From: Pseudomonadota bacterium
GTDB lineage: Bacteria > Pseudomonadota > Gammaproteobacteria > Steroidobacterales > Steroidobacteraceae
DNA: 32,397 nucleotides
NCBI GenBank assembly: GCA_023423065.1
Contig: JAFAGC010000089.1
Coordinates: 1-32,397 of the forward strand
Reading direction: 5' to 3'
Below are positions 6,622-14,159 of the stretch, piece after piece. A model generated the notes under the pieces. That model did no database searches, was not told the DNA's origin, and was given only the letters and a program-made list of their open reading frames with translations. Numbering within the stretch: the stretch's first letter is position 1; each line of letters begins with the position of its first letter. Both the position numbers and the translations under genes were made by a program.

Positions 6622-8850
6622 TCACCGGGCGGAAGTTTCCGGCGAGTATCCTCGAATTGCACGTTCCAGGAAAGCGTCGGCTGGGGTTCCGACACTGGCC
6701 AATCCCTTCAGTTCCAGCTGGATGAAGAAGGCGGTCTCGCGCTCGCCATCGCGGTTCGAGATGAACCGCCGCGCCACGGCGCGCAGGGCGTAGCAGCAGG
6801 CCTTGTACTCGAATCCCGCGAACTGATCGAGCGTGTCCTGGTCCCGCAGGCTGTACACCCAGCGTCCGAAGGCATTCCAGCGGTCGCCGATCGGCCAGGC
6901 CGTGGACACATCGACCTGTTCGATGCGGTCGCGCTGCGCGCGGTAGCCGAGGTTCACCACGCGGTCGTCGCCCGGGCGGTACTGCAGGCGGAATTGCGAG
7001 CGTTCGCTGCGCGACTCCTCGGGATTCCACTGGATGCCGGCTTCGAGGTTCCAGTTCTTGTAGGCGGTCAGCGAGAGCTGCGCGATGAAGTCGGAGGTGT
7101 CGCGCGCGCTCGGGGTTTCGGTGGGCAGCACGACGCGCGGACGGTCGAAGTAGTAGACCTGCCCGATGCTGGCCGCGACGTACTGCGCGCCGGACTCGGC
7201 GTCGAACAGGCGGCTCGTGAGGCCGAACGCGATCTGGTTCGCGTCGTTGACGCGGTCCGCGCCGACGTAGCGGTTGTTGCGATAGAGCTGCACGAGATTG
7301 AGGTCCGGGAGCCCGGTGTCGAACAGCGGCAGTTCGGACTGGTCGCGGTACGGGGTGTACAGGTACAGCGCGCGCGGCTCGAGCGTCATGCGCCGCTGGC
7401 CGTGCGAGCCGGAGGCGCGCTCGAACACGAGGCCGGCGTCGAGGGAAGCGAACGGCAGCGAGCGTGTTGGCGCGTCGTCGGTACCGGGTTCCGGGTCCTT
7501 CAGGTCGTACTGGGTGTAGCGGTAGCCGGCCGAGGGCCGCACGAAGAATCCCGGGCCCGACCAGTCGAAGCCCGCGCGCGGCGCCACGTCGAGACGCCAG
7601 CCGGTGACGCCGACGTTGCGCTCGAAATTGACGAGCTCCGCGTCGAAGCCGTAGTCGATGGCGCCCAGACCCAGGTTCCAGTCGCCCGAGGCGAGAACGC
7701 GCGGAGCCCGCGTATACGGCCGATCCAGCGGATCCAGGTCGTCGTCGATGGTCTGGAAATCCTGGATCTGTCCGCGCACGTTCAGGTGCTCGTCGCGATA
7801 GATGAACTCCGCGAGCCGCTCGGCGAAGGGGATGCTGGTGCCGTCCGGACCGCGCGCGAAGTCCTCGAAATACTGCGTGTCGCTCACGTCGGTCGCGTCG
7901 ATGCGGAAGCGCCAGTCGCCCGGCAGCTCGGCGACGTGTTCGAGGTAGAGGCGCGAGCGGTCCTCGTCGGCGAACTCGTCGTCGCCGGGTAGATAGTTGA
8001 ACTCGAACTGGCCGCGCTGGCGGTCCGTCAGGTAACGCAGCTCGCCGGCGAAATCCACGCCGCGCTTGGAGTAGTAGATGGGCTGCGCGGTGAAATCGAC
8101 GTTCGGCCGGATGTTCCAGTAGTAAGGCACCTCGAGCATCGCGCCGTTGCGCGAGGAGCCGCCGATGTTCGGGAACAGGAAGCCGCTCTTGCGCTGCGAG
8201 CCGATCGGGAACGTCATCCAGGGCAGGTAGACGATCGGCACGTTCTTGAACCGCACGCTGGTCCCGCGGCCTACACCATTGCGCGAACGGGTATCGAGCT
8301 CGATGCTGCGCGCGCGCATCTGCCAGGACATGTCGTCCATCGGGCAGGTCGTGAACGACACCTCGTCGAGCGTCACCTTGCCGGTCGCGTCCATCTGCAG
8401 CGAGCGCGCCGCGCCGCGCGCGTTGCGTTCCGGCAGTTCGAACTCGGCGCCTTCGAACTGCGCGCCGAGCACCGCGGAGTAGCTGCCGCTGTTGCCGCGC
8501 ACCCTGAACATCGGATCGATGAACTCGACGCCGCCCTCGAGCTTCGCGCGCTGGTTCTCGGTGTCGTATTCGAGATGATCGGCGCGGATGACGCGGTTGC
8601 CCTGGCGCATCTCGACGTTGCCGGACAGCACCGCGTTGCCGTTGAGGTTGTACTCGACCCGGTCGCCGTCGATCGTGGCCTTCGAATCCCGGGGATCCGG
8701 CTCGGTCTGGGGCTCCTCGGTCCCGGACGGGACCGTCGCGACGGCGGGCTGCGGACAGGTGGGTTCGTCGGCGAGCGCGAGAGGCATCGCCGCGAGCAAT
8801 GTCAGTCCGAGGCCGATGCGTCCGGCCGTTGTCGAGGTCACCCGCGCCAT
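6622..8850 (-). CDS. lptD: LPS-assembly outer-membrane protein LptD
   Basis: Outer-membrane beta-barrel that, with the lipoprotein LptE, inserts lipopolysaccharide into the outer leaflet. 742 aa. The signal peptide ends ALA|DE near residue 27. The N-terminal periplasmic beta-jellyroll (OstA/LptA-like) lies at about 55-180, followed by a barrel rich in alternating aromatic residues. The four cysteines needed for the two interdomain disulfides are all present: Cys32, Cys169 and the adjacent pair Cys685-Cys686. The start ATG at 8850 gives a proper signal sequence, but no Shine-Dalgarno precedes it. First gene of the lptD-surA-pdxA-rsmA-apaG-apaH string, divergent from amgK with only 24 bp between. 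Confidence 0.96.
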   Translation of the reverse strand: MARVTSTTAGRIGLGLTLLAAMPLALADEPTCPQPAVATVPSGTEEPQTEPDPRDSKATIDGDRVEYNLNGNAVLSGNVEMRQGNRVIRADHLEYDTENQRAKLEGGVEFIDPMFRVRGNSGSYSAVLGAQFEGAEFELPERNARGAARSLQMDATGKVTLDEVSFTTCPMDDMSWQMRARSIELDTRSRNGVGRGTSVRFKNVPIVYLPWMTFPIGSQRKSGFLFPNIGGSSRNGAMLEVPYYWNIRPNVDFTAQPIYYSKRGVDFAGELRYLTDRQRGQFEFNYLPGDDEFADEDRSRLYLEHVAELPGDWRFRIDATDVSDTQYFEDFARGPDGTSIPFAERLAEFIYRDEHLNVRGQIQDFQTIDDDLDPLDRPYTRAPRVLASGDWNLGLGAIDYGFDAELVNFERNVGVTGWRLDVAPRAGFDWSGPGFFVRPSAGYRYTQYDLKDPEPGTDDAPTRSLPFASLDAGLVFERASGSHGQRRMTLEPRALYLYTPYRDQSELPLFDTGLPDLNLVQLYRNNRYVGADRVNDANQIAFGLTSRLFDAESGAQYVAASIGQVYYFDRPRVVLPTETPSARDTSDFIAQLSLTAYKNWNLEAGIQWNPEESRSERSQFRLQYRPGDDRVVNLGYRAQRDRIEQVDVSTAWPIGDRWNAFGRWVYSLRDQDTLDQFAGFEYKACCYALRAVARRFISNRDGERETAFFIQLELKGLASVGTPADAFLERAIRGYSPETSAR

Positions 8851-8874
8851 GTGCCCGCACTATACTTATATCGA
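8851..8874. promoter_or_regulatory. Compact divergent promoter between lptD and amgK
   Basis: Only 24 bp separate two divergent ATG codons. The AT-rich core reads TATACT on the plus strand (8861-8866) and TATAGT on the minus strand (8864-8859), two facing -10-like hexamers. If used, transcription would start within a few bases of each ATG, giving near-leaderless mRNAs, and neither gene shows a Shine-Dalgarno. No convincing -35 hexamer is visible on either side, and promoters inside the coding regions are an alternative. Confidence 0.4.
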
Positions 8875-10287
8875 ATGCCCAATAACGACCCGCCCAACAA
8901 CGACGCACGGCTCGCACTGATCGGCTCCTGGTTGATCCGCGACCTCGGGTGGCGAATCGGCCGCATCACCGTCGCATCCGCCGACGCCAGTTTCAGACGC
9001 TACTTCCGGGTCTCGCGCGGCGACGTCGATCCGGCGGCGTGGGCGCCGAAGGCCGACACGCTGATCGTGATGGACGCGCCTCCCGGCAAGGAGGACGTCG
9101 CGCCCTATCTGAAGGTGACTGCGCTGCTCGAGCAGGCCGGCGCGCACGTGCCGCACGTACATGCCGCGGACGTGAAACGCGGGCTGGTCGTGATGGAGGA
9201 CCTGGGCTCGACCCAATACCTGTCGCTGCTCAAGACCGGCCGCGGCGTCGACAAGCTGTACGGCGACGCACTGACTACCCTGGCTAACATCCAGGTGCGC
9301 GGACTGCGCGCGGCGCAGGCGCTCGATCCCTACGACCGCGCGCCGCTCGAGCGCGAGCTCAACCTGTTTCCGGAATGGTTCCTCGGCAAACATCTCGGGC
9401 TCGATCTCACGCCCGAAGAGCGCGCGCTCATCACGGTCACGTTCGAATTCCTGATCAACGAGGCGCTGCTGCAGCCGCAGGTGTTCGTCCACCGCGATTA
9501 TCACTCGCGCAACCTCATGGTCCTGCCGAACGAGAACCAGGGCGGGCCGGGTGTCATCGATTTTCAGGACGCGCTGCGCGGACCGATCGGCTACGACCTC
9601 GTCTCGCTGCTCAAGGATTGCTACATCAGCTGGTCGCGCGAGCGCGTGGAACGCTGGGTGCGCGGCTACCGGCGCGTGCTCGGCAATCTCGGCGCGAACG
9701 TCGGCGACAGCGAATACCAGTTCATGCGCTGGTTCGACGCCATCGGCGTGCAGCGGCACATCAAGGTGCTCGGCATTTTCTGCAGGCTCTGGTACCGCGA
9801 CGGCAAGATCGGTTATCTCGCCGATCTGCCGCTGACTTTCGAATACGTGCGCGACGCGTGCCGCCGGTATCCCGAGCTGGTCGAATTCGGACGCTGGCTC
9901 GACTGGCGCATCGCGCCGCTGCTCGAGCCGGCGAACCTGCGCGAGCAGGCGCGCGCGATCAGGCTGGCCGCGGAGGCCGCGTCGCGGCCGAAGCGCAAGT
10001 CGCGGCCGAAGCGCAAGAAGGCGAAGAAGGCGAAGAAGGCGAAGAAGGCCGGAAAGACTGCGCGACGTGCGAAGACCACGCGTCGTGCGAAGACCACGCG
10101 TCGTGTGAAGGTCGCGCGGCGTGCGAAAGTCACGCGCCGCTCCAGGACCGCGCAGCGCTCGAAGGCCGTGCGGCGCGCGAAGAGCGTGTCTTCCCGCAAG
10201 CGCGTGGTCGCGAAAAAGAAAGCCGCGCGGCGCCTCACGAAGTCGCGCGCGAAATCGCGCCGGCCCTCGCCGCGCAAACCGAAGTGA
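8875..10287 (+). CDS. amgK: N-acetylmuramate/N-acetylglucosamine kinase AmgK with a long basic C-terminal tail
   Basis: APH-fold sugar kinase that phosphorylates MurNAc at the anomeric carbon in the cell-wall recycling route leading to UDP-MurNAc. The kinase core spans about 15-360: Brenner motif HRDYHSRN at 206-213, DFQD at 229-232 (Mg ligand), and GPIGYDLVSLLKDCY. Synteny with murU downstream and divergent lptD matches pseudomonads. The usual family length is about 340 aa; this protein has 470. Residues 371-470 form a tail with 52 Lys/Arg and no Asp/Glu, containing AKK runs and RRAKTT-type repeats resembling bacterial histone-H1-like tails. High GC at third codon positions continues through the tail, so it is probably real. 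ATG 8875 is the start; no Shine-Dalgarno is seen. Confidence 0.93.
   Translation: MPNNDPPNNDARLALIGSWLIRDLGWRIGRITVASADASFRRYFRVSRGDVDPAAWAPKADTLIVMDAPPGKEDVAPYLKVTALLEQAGAHVPHVHAADVKRGLVVMEDLGSTQYLSLLKTGRGVDKLYGDALTTLANIQVRGLRAAQALDPYDRAPLERELNLFPEWFLGKHLGLDLTPEERALITVTFEFLINEALLQPQVFVHRDYHSRNLMVLPNENQGGPGVIDFQDALRGPIGYDLVSLLKDCYISWSRERVERWVRGYRRVLGNLGANVGDSEYQFMRWFDAIGVQRHIKVLGIFCRLWYRDGKIGYLADLPLTFEYVRDACRRYPELVEFGRWLDWRIAPLLEPANLREQARAIRLAAEAASRPKRKSRPKRKKAKKAKKAKKAGKTARRAKTTRRAKTTRRVKVARRAKVTRRSRTAQRSKAVRRAKSVSSRKRVVAKKKAARRLTKSRAKSRRPSPRKPK
10021..10134 (+). repeat. In-frame tandem repeats encoding the basic tail of AmgK
   Basis: Three perfect copies of the 9-mer GCGAAGAAG occupy 10021-10047 (Ala-Lys-Lys). 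Then an 18-nt unit (first copies at 10063-10080 and 10081-10098, encoding RRAKTT) repeats with decay at 10099-10116 (RRVKVA) and 10117-10134 (RRAKVT). All periods are multiples of three, so changes in copy number would keep the reading frame. Confidence 0.85.
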
Positions 10288-10297
10288 AGGCCTCCAA

Positions 10298-10963
10298 GTG
10301 AAGGCGATGGTCCTCGCCGCGGGGCGCGGCGAGCGCATGCGTCCGCTGACGGACAAGGAACCGAAGCCGCTGCTGCGCGTCGGCGGCAAACGCCTGATCG
10401 AATATCACCTCGAACGCCTCGTGGCGGGCGGGTTCCGGCAGGTCGTGATCAACACGGGCTGGCTCGGCGACATGCTCGAGCCGGTGCTCGGCGACGGCTC
10501 GCGACTGGGTCTTTCCATAACCTACAGTCACGAACGGCCGGAGCCGCTCGAGACGGGCGGCGGCATTTTTCACGCGTTGCCGCTGCTCGGAAACGCGCCT
10601 TTCCTGCTCGTGAACGGCGACGTCTGGTCGGACATCGATTACGGCGCGTTGCGCCGGGATCCGCCGGAGGGCTCGCTCGCGCACCTGGTGTTCGTGCCGA
10701 ATCCGCCCCAGCACGCGCGCGGGGATTTCGTGCTGGAAAATGGACGTGTGTCCGACCGCGATGGCATCCGCTACACGTATGCTGGCGTCGGCATCTATCG
10801 ACCCGAGTTCTTCGCAGGCTGCCAGCCGGGCAAGTTTCCGCTGCTGCCGCTGCTGCGCTCCGCCATCGCGCGCGGCGCGCTCACCGGCGAATTGCACACG
10901 GGTCGCTGGTACGACATCGGCACACCGGAGCGTCTCGCGGCGCTCGATGCGCAATTGTCGTAG
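10298..10963 (+). CDS. murU: N-acetylmuramate alpha-1-phosphate uridylyltransferase
   Basis: Converts MurNAc-1-phosphate plus UTP to UDP-MurNAc, the step after AmgK in the recycling route that bypasses MurA and therefore fosfomycin. 221 aa, normal length. Nucleotidyltransferase signature: AMVLAAGRGERMRPLT at the N-terminus, PKPLLRVGGKRLIEY, the metal-binding NGDVWSD near residue 108, and WYDIGTPERL at the C-terminus. The start is the GTG at 10298, 10 nt after the amgK stop, with AAGG about 7 nt upstream; the ATG at 10307 would remove conserved residues. It is co-transcribed with amgK. Confidence 0.93.
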   Translation: MKAMVLAAGRGERMRPLTDKEPKPLLRVGGKRLIEYHLERLVAGGFRQVVINTGWLGDMLEPVLGDGSRLGLSITYSHERPEPLETGGGIFHALPLLGNAPFLLVNGDVWSDIDYGALRRDPPEGSLAHLVFVPNPPQHARGDFVLENGRVSDRDGIRYTYAGVGIYRPEFFAGCQPGKFPLLPLLRSAIARGALTGELHTGRWYDIGTPERLAALDAQLS

Positions 10964-10988
10964 ACGACATTTCAGAGGTAGAGAAAGA

Positions 10989-12449
10989 ATGAAGAAGTTG
11001 GTCGCCGCGGCCGCGGTGCTCGTGGCCTTGCTCGTTTTCGCGCCGTGGGGCTTCGGCAAGCTCGCCGAACGACACGTGAACGGCGGACTCGACCACGCGC
11101 TGGACCAGATGCCGTATTTCAAGGTCGCCGAGCGCAAGTACACGCCGGGCTGGTTCAGCTCGGAGCAGGTGCTGACGTTCGAGCTGAGCAGCCCGTGGCA
11201 GAAACTGCTCGAGGAAGCGATGGCGGGGAAACAGGCCCGGACGGATGGCGAAGCGTCCGTGGATGAGGATTCCGCGGTCGAAGACGGCGAACCCGCCGCG
11301 ACGTCACTGGAGACGTCCACCGTCGTCGGACCCCATTTCACCGTTCGCAATGTGATCCAGCACGGCCCGGTGCTCTGGCCGTTCGGCTTCGGCGCCGCGC
11401 GCGTGAAGACCGAGATCGTGTGGAGCGACGAGGTGCGGGAGCAGTTGGTCCGCGTGTTCGGCGACGACAAGCCTTTCAGGATCGTGAGCCGCGTCGGATT
11501 CTTCGGCGGCGGCACGACGACGTTTTCGAGCGCGAAGCGCACGATCAAACCCGAGGAGGGCGGCGAGATCTCCTGGGACGACCTGGAGTTCAACGTCCAC
11601 TACACGCGCGACGCATCCGGGATGTCGTTCGATGGCGAGTGGCCGCGAGTCGAGGCTCGCTCGAAGGACGGTGGGTATTTCCTGATGCGCGACCTCGCGG
11701 CCGAGGGTTCCGGCGATCGGATCGTGGGCGACGTCTATGACACCGAAGCCGCATTCGAGATCGATTCGATCCGCGTGACCGACACGCAAGGCGAAACCTT
11801 CGAGGCCAAGGACATCGAGTACCTGATCGATACCGACCGCAAGGGTGATTTCGTCGACGTTTCAGCCAGGTTCGGCGCGGGCCCGGTGACGGCGAAGCAG
11901 TTCGCGCTGACCGAGGTGCACTACGACTTCTCGCTGCGCCACCTGCACGCGGCGAGCTTCGATGCGCTGATGAAGGCGGTCAAACAATCTTATGCGAGAG
12001 CCGCCGACGAGACGACCGAGGTCTCGCTGGGAATGACCGATGACGAAAAAAGGACCTTCTTCGACTTGCTCGAGCACAAACCCGAGTTCGCGATCGACCG
12101 GATCGGCTTCGCCACCAAGGCGGGCGATGGCGCCATCAAGGGCGTGCTGCGCTTCAACGGCGTGACCGAGGCCGACTTCGCGATGGGCGGACTGGGACTG
12201 ATCGGCAAGCTCGAAGCCGAGTTCGACATCGACTTTTCCGAGGCGCTGATCAAGGAGCTCGGCGGCGGCGATTCCACGCCCGTGGACATGGTCGTGGGCG
12301 AGGGGTACGCGGTGCGCAAGGATGGCCGGGTCTCGAGCCGCATCGAATTCAAGGCGGGTGAGCTCACGATCAACGGGAAAACCCAGGCGATTCCGGGACT
12401 TGGAGCCCCGGCGTCCCAGGAAGCGGACGCCATGGCGGGCCCGGAGTAA
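10989..12449 (+). CDS. DUF945/YdgA-like periplasmic protein
   Basis: 486-aa protein resembling the YdgA (DUF945) family, whose function is not established. It has one N-terminal hydrophobic segment (about 4-20) with a Lys-Lys start, acting as an uncleaved anchor or signal, then a long periplasmic domain. Family-like early features are WxxGxxAExxxxxxL and the 'YxPGWFSSEQVLTFEL' stretch. An acidic, low-complexity insert occurs around 78-100. A good Shine-Dalgarno (AGAGG) precedes ATG 10989. It lies 25 nt after murU, so it may share that transcript. Assignment to the family is by pattern and moderately sure. Confidence 0.7.
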   Translation: MKKLVAAAAVLVALLVFAPWGFGKLAERHVNGGLDHALDQMPYFKVAERKYTPGWFSSEQVLTFELSSPWQKLLEEAMAGKQARTDGEASVDEDSAVEDGEPAATSLETSTVVGPHFTVRNVIQHGPVLWPFGFGAARVKTEIVWSDEVREQLVRVFGDDKPFRIVSRVGFFGGGTTTFSSAKRTIKPEEGGEISWDDLEFNVHYTRDASGMSFDGEWPRVEARSKDGGYFLMRDLAAEGSGDRIVGDVYDTEAAFEIDSIRVTDTQGETFEAKDIEYLIDTDRKGDFVDVSARFGAGPVTAKQFALTEVHYDFSLRHLHAASFDALMKAVKQSYARAADETTEVSLGMTDDEKRTFFDLLEHKPEFAIDRIGFATKAGDGAIKGVLRFNGVTEADFAMGGLGLIGKLEAEFDIDFSEALIKELGGGDSTPVDMVVGEGYAVRKDGRVSSRIEFKAGELTINGKTQAIPGLGAPASQEADAMAGPE

Positions 12450-12452
12450 ACG

Positions 12453-12479
12453 CCGGAAGGGGTAGAATTCCGGCTACCC
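12453..12479 (+). promoter_or_regulatory. Two mutually exclusive short hairpins before lipA-lipB
   Basis: The 30-nt gap before the fused lipoate gene contains CCGGAA (12453-12458) pairing with TTCCGG (12468-12473), and GGGTAG (12460-12465) pairing with CTACCC (12474-12479). The right arm of the second abuts the ATG at 12480. The two pairings share bases and cannot form together. Stems are only 6 bp, so chance is possible. Confidence 0.25.
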
Positions 12480-14159
12480 ATGGCATCTCTCAAAGACATC
12501 GCGGTCGTGACGGAAAACACGGCCCCGGCCCGCGGCGCGCGCAGCGGCGAAAAATACGTGACGCCGCAGGGCTTCACCGCGATCAAGGACGGACAGAAGC
12601 CCCGCGGCGGCGCCGTCGCGCCGCCGACCGGACGCAAGCCTTCCTGGATCCGCGCGCCGTTGCCGGCCGGCAAGGGCTTCGGCGCGGTGAAGGGCATCGT
12701 GCACGAGCACCGGCTCGCGACGGTGTGCGAGGAAGCCAAGTGCCCGAACATCGGCGAGTGCTGGAACGCCGGCACCGCGACGATCATGTTGATGGGCGCG
12801 GTGTGCACGCGCGCGTGCCGGTTCTGCTCGGTGGACACCGGCAATCCGCGCGGCTGGCTCGATGCCGAGGAGCCCGAGAACACGGCGCGCAGCGTCGAGC
12901 TCATGAAGCTCAAGTACATCGTGCTGACGTCGGTGAATCGCGATGATCTGCCCGACGGCGGCGCGGCGCACTACGCGGCCGCGATCCGCGCGATCAAGCG
13001 CCGCACGCCGCACGTCGCGGTCGAGGCGCTGACACCGGACTTCCAGGGCGTGATGCGCGACGTCGAGACCGTGCTCGACTCGGGACTCGAGGTGTTCGCG
13101 CAGAACGTCGAGACCGTGAAGCGCCTGACGCATCCCGTGCGCGATCCGCGCGCGGGCTACGAGCAGACCATCGCCGTGCTCGCGCATGCGAAGCGCTACA
13201 AGCCTTCCGTGCTGACCAAGACCAGCCTGATGCTCGGCCTCGGCGAGACGGACGAGGAGATCGCGCAGACGATGGACGATCTGCGCGCCGCGAACGTCGA
13301 TCTGCTCACGCTCGGCCAATACCTGCGCCCGACCGTGAATCACCTGCCGGTGGATAGATTCGTGACCCCCGCGCAGTTCGACCAGTACCGCGAATGGGCG
13401 CTGGCGAAGGGTTTCCGCGAATGCGTCGCCGGCCCGCTGGTCCGCTCGAGCTACCGCGCCGAGCAGGCTGTATCAGGGCTGACGCCCACGAAGGAAAACG
13501 TCGCCGAAGCGGCGCCGTCCGTGAAATGGCTTGGAAGGGTCGAGTACGAGCCGACGTGGCGCGAGATGCAGCGCATCACCGACACGCGCGACGAGAACAC
13601 GCCGGACGAGATCTGGCTGCTCGAGCATCCGCCGGTGTTCACGCTCGGGCTCAATGCCGACGCGGGCCACGTGCTCGCGGCGGGCGACATCCCGGTGATC
13701 AAGATCGACCGGGGCGGGCAGGTCACGTATCACGGGCCCGGCCAGCTCGTGGTCTATCCACTCATCGACATCCGCCGCGCGAAGCTCGGCGTGCGCGACC
13801 TCGTCACCGCGATGGAACGCGCGGTCATCGACTATTGCGCGAGCCTCGGCATCACGGCGAACTGCAAGCAGGGCGCGCCCGGCGTCTACGTCGCGGGCCG
13901 CAAGATCGCGAGCGTCGGCATCCGCATCCGCCGCGGCGCGAGTTACCACGGCCTCGCGTTCAACGTGAACATGGATCTCGAGCCGTTCCAGCGCATCAAT
14001 CCGTGCGGTTACGCGGGATTGCAGATGACGCAGCTCGCCGCGCTGGGGCAACCGGCCGCGACGGTCGAGGAAACCGGCCGCGCGTTCGCGCCGTTCCTGC
14101 GGCGCGCGCTCGAGAATCTCCGCAACAAGAAAGAAAGCGCGGACTGCGCGATCGCGTGA
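12480..14159 (+). CDS. lipA-lipB: Lipoyl synthase-octanoyltransferase fusion (LipA-LipB)
   Basis: A single 559-aa frame encodes both lipoate-synthesis enzymes. The LipA part (about 55-328) is radical-SAM lipoyl synthase: auxiliary cluster Cys83-x4-Cys88-x5-Cys94, SAM cluster Cys109-x3-Cys113-x2-Cys116, and the C-terminal RSSY (322-325) whose serine ligates the auxiliary cluster. A linker of about 18 residues (329-347) follows. The LipB part (about 348-545) transfers octanoyl from ACP to E2/H proteins: HGPGQ (418-422), catalytic Lys475 (GRKIAS) and Cys509 (NPCGY). Both active sites are intact and no stop or frame break occurs between them. An internal GTG at 13521 could also start LipB alone. 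Usually these are two genes, lipB before lipA. The LipA part carries VRDPRAGYEQ where typical gammaproteobacterial LipA has an ARPGADY-like stretch. Confidence 0.93.
   Translation: MASLKDIAVVTENTAPARGARSGEKYVTPQGFTAIKDGQKPRGGAVAPPTGRKPSWIRAPLPAGKGFGAVKGIVHEHRLATVCEEAKCPNIGECWNAGTATIMLMGAVCTRACRFCSVDTGNPRGWLDAEEPENTARSVELMKLKYIVLTSVNRDDLPDGGAAHYAAAIRAIKRRTPHVAVEALTPDFQGVMRDVETVLDSGLEVFAQNVETVKRLTHPVRDPRAGYEQTIAVLAHAKRYKPSVLTKTSLMLGLGETDEEIAQTMDDLRAANVDLLTLGQYLRPTVNHLPVDRFVTPAQFDQYREWALAKGFRECVAGPLVRSSYRAEQAVSGLTPTKENVAEAAPSVKWLGRVEYEPTWREMQRITDTRDENTPDEIWLLEHPPVFTLGLNADAGHVLAAGDIPVIKIDRGGQVTYHGPGQLVVYPLIDIRRAKLGVRDLVTAMERAVIDYCASLGITANCKQGAPGVYVAGRKIASVGIRIRRGASYHGLAFNVNMDLEPFQRINPCGYAGLQMTQLAALGQPAATVEETGRAFAPFLRRALENLRNKKESADCAIA

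Noticed and set aside
6994..7992. 332-codon open frame on the plus strand opposite lptD
   Set aside because: Composition is that of an antisense shadow (Arg/Glu/Val-rich, no motif) and lptD is intact.
5297..8917. Single 1206-codon minus-strand frame suggesting an lptD-surA fusion
   Set aside because: The upstream two thirds are an out-of-frame reading of lptD; surA has its own ATG and signal peptide at 6610.
10235..11593. 452-codon minus-strand frame opposite murU and the DUF945 gene
   Set aside because: Ser/Arg-rich antisense shadow without domains; both plus-strand genes are coherent.
13440..13525. Possible sequencing error merging lipA and lipB
   Set aside because: No frame change is needed: both domains lie in the same frame with a normal-looking linker. 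A lost stop codon cannot be excluded without reads, but nothing in the sequence points to it.
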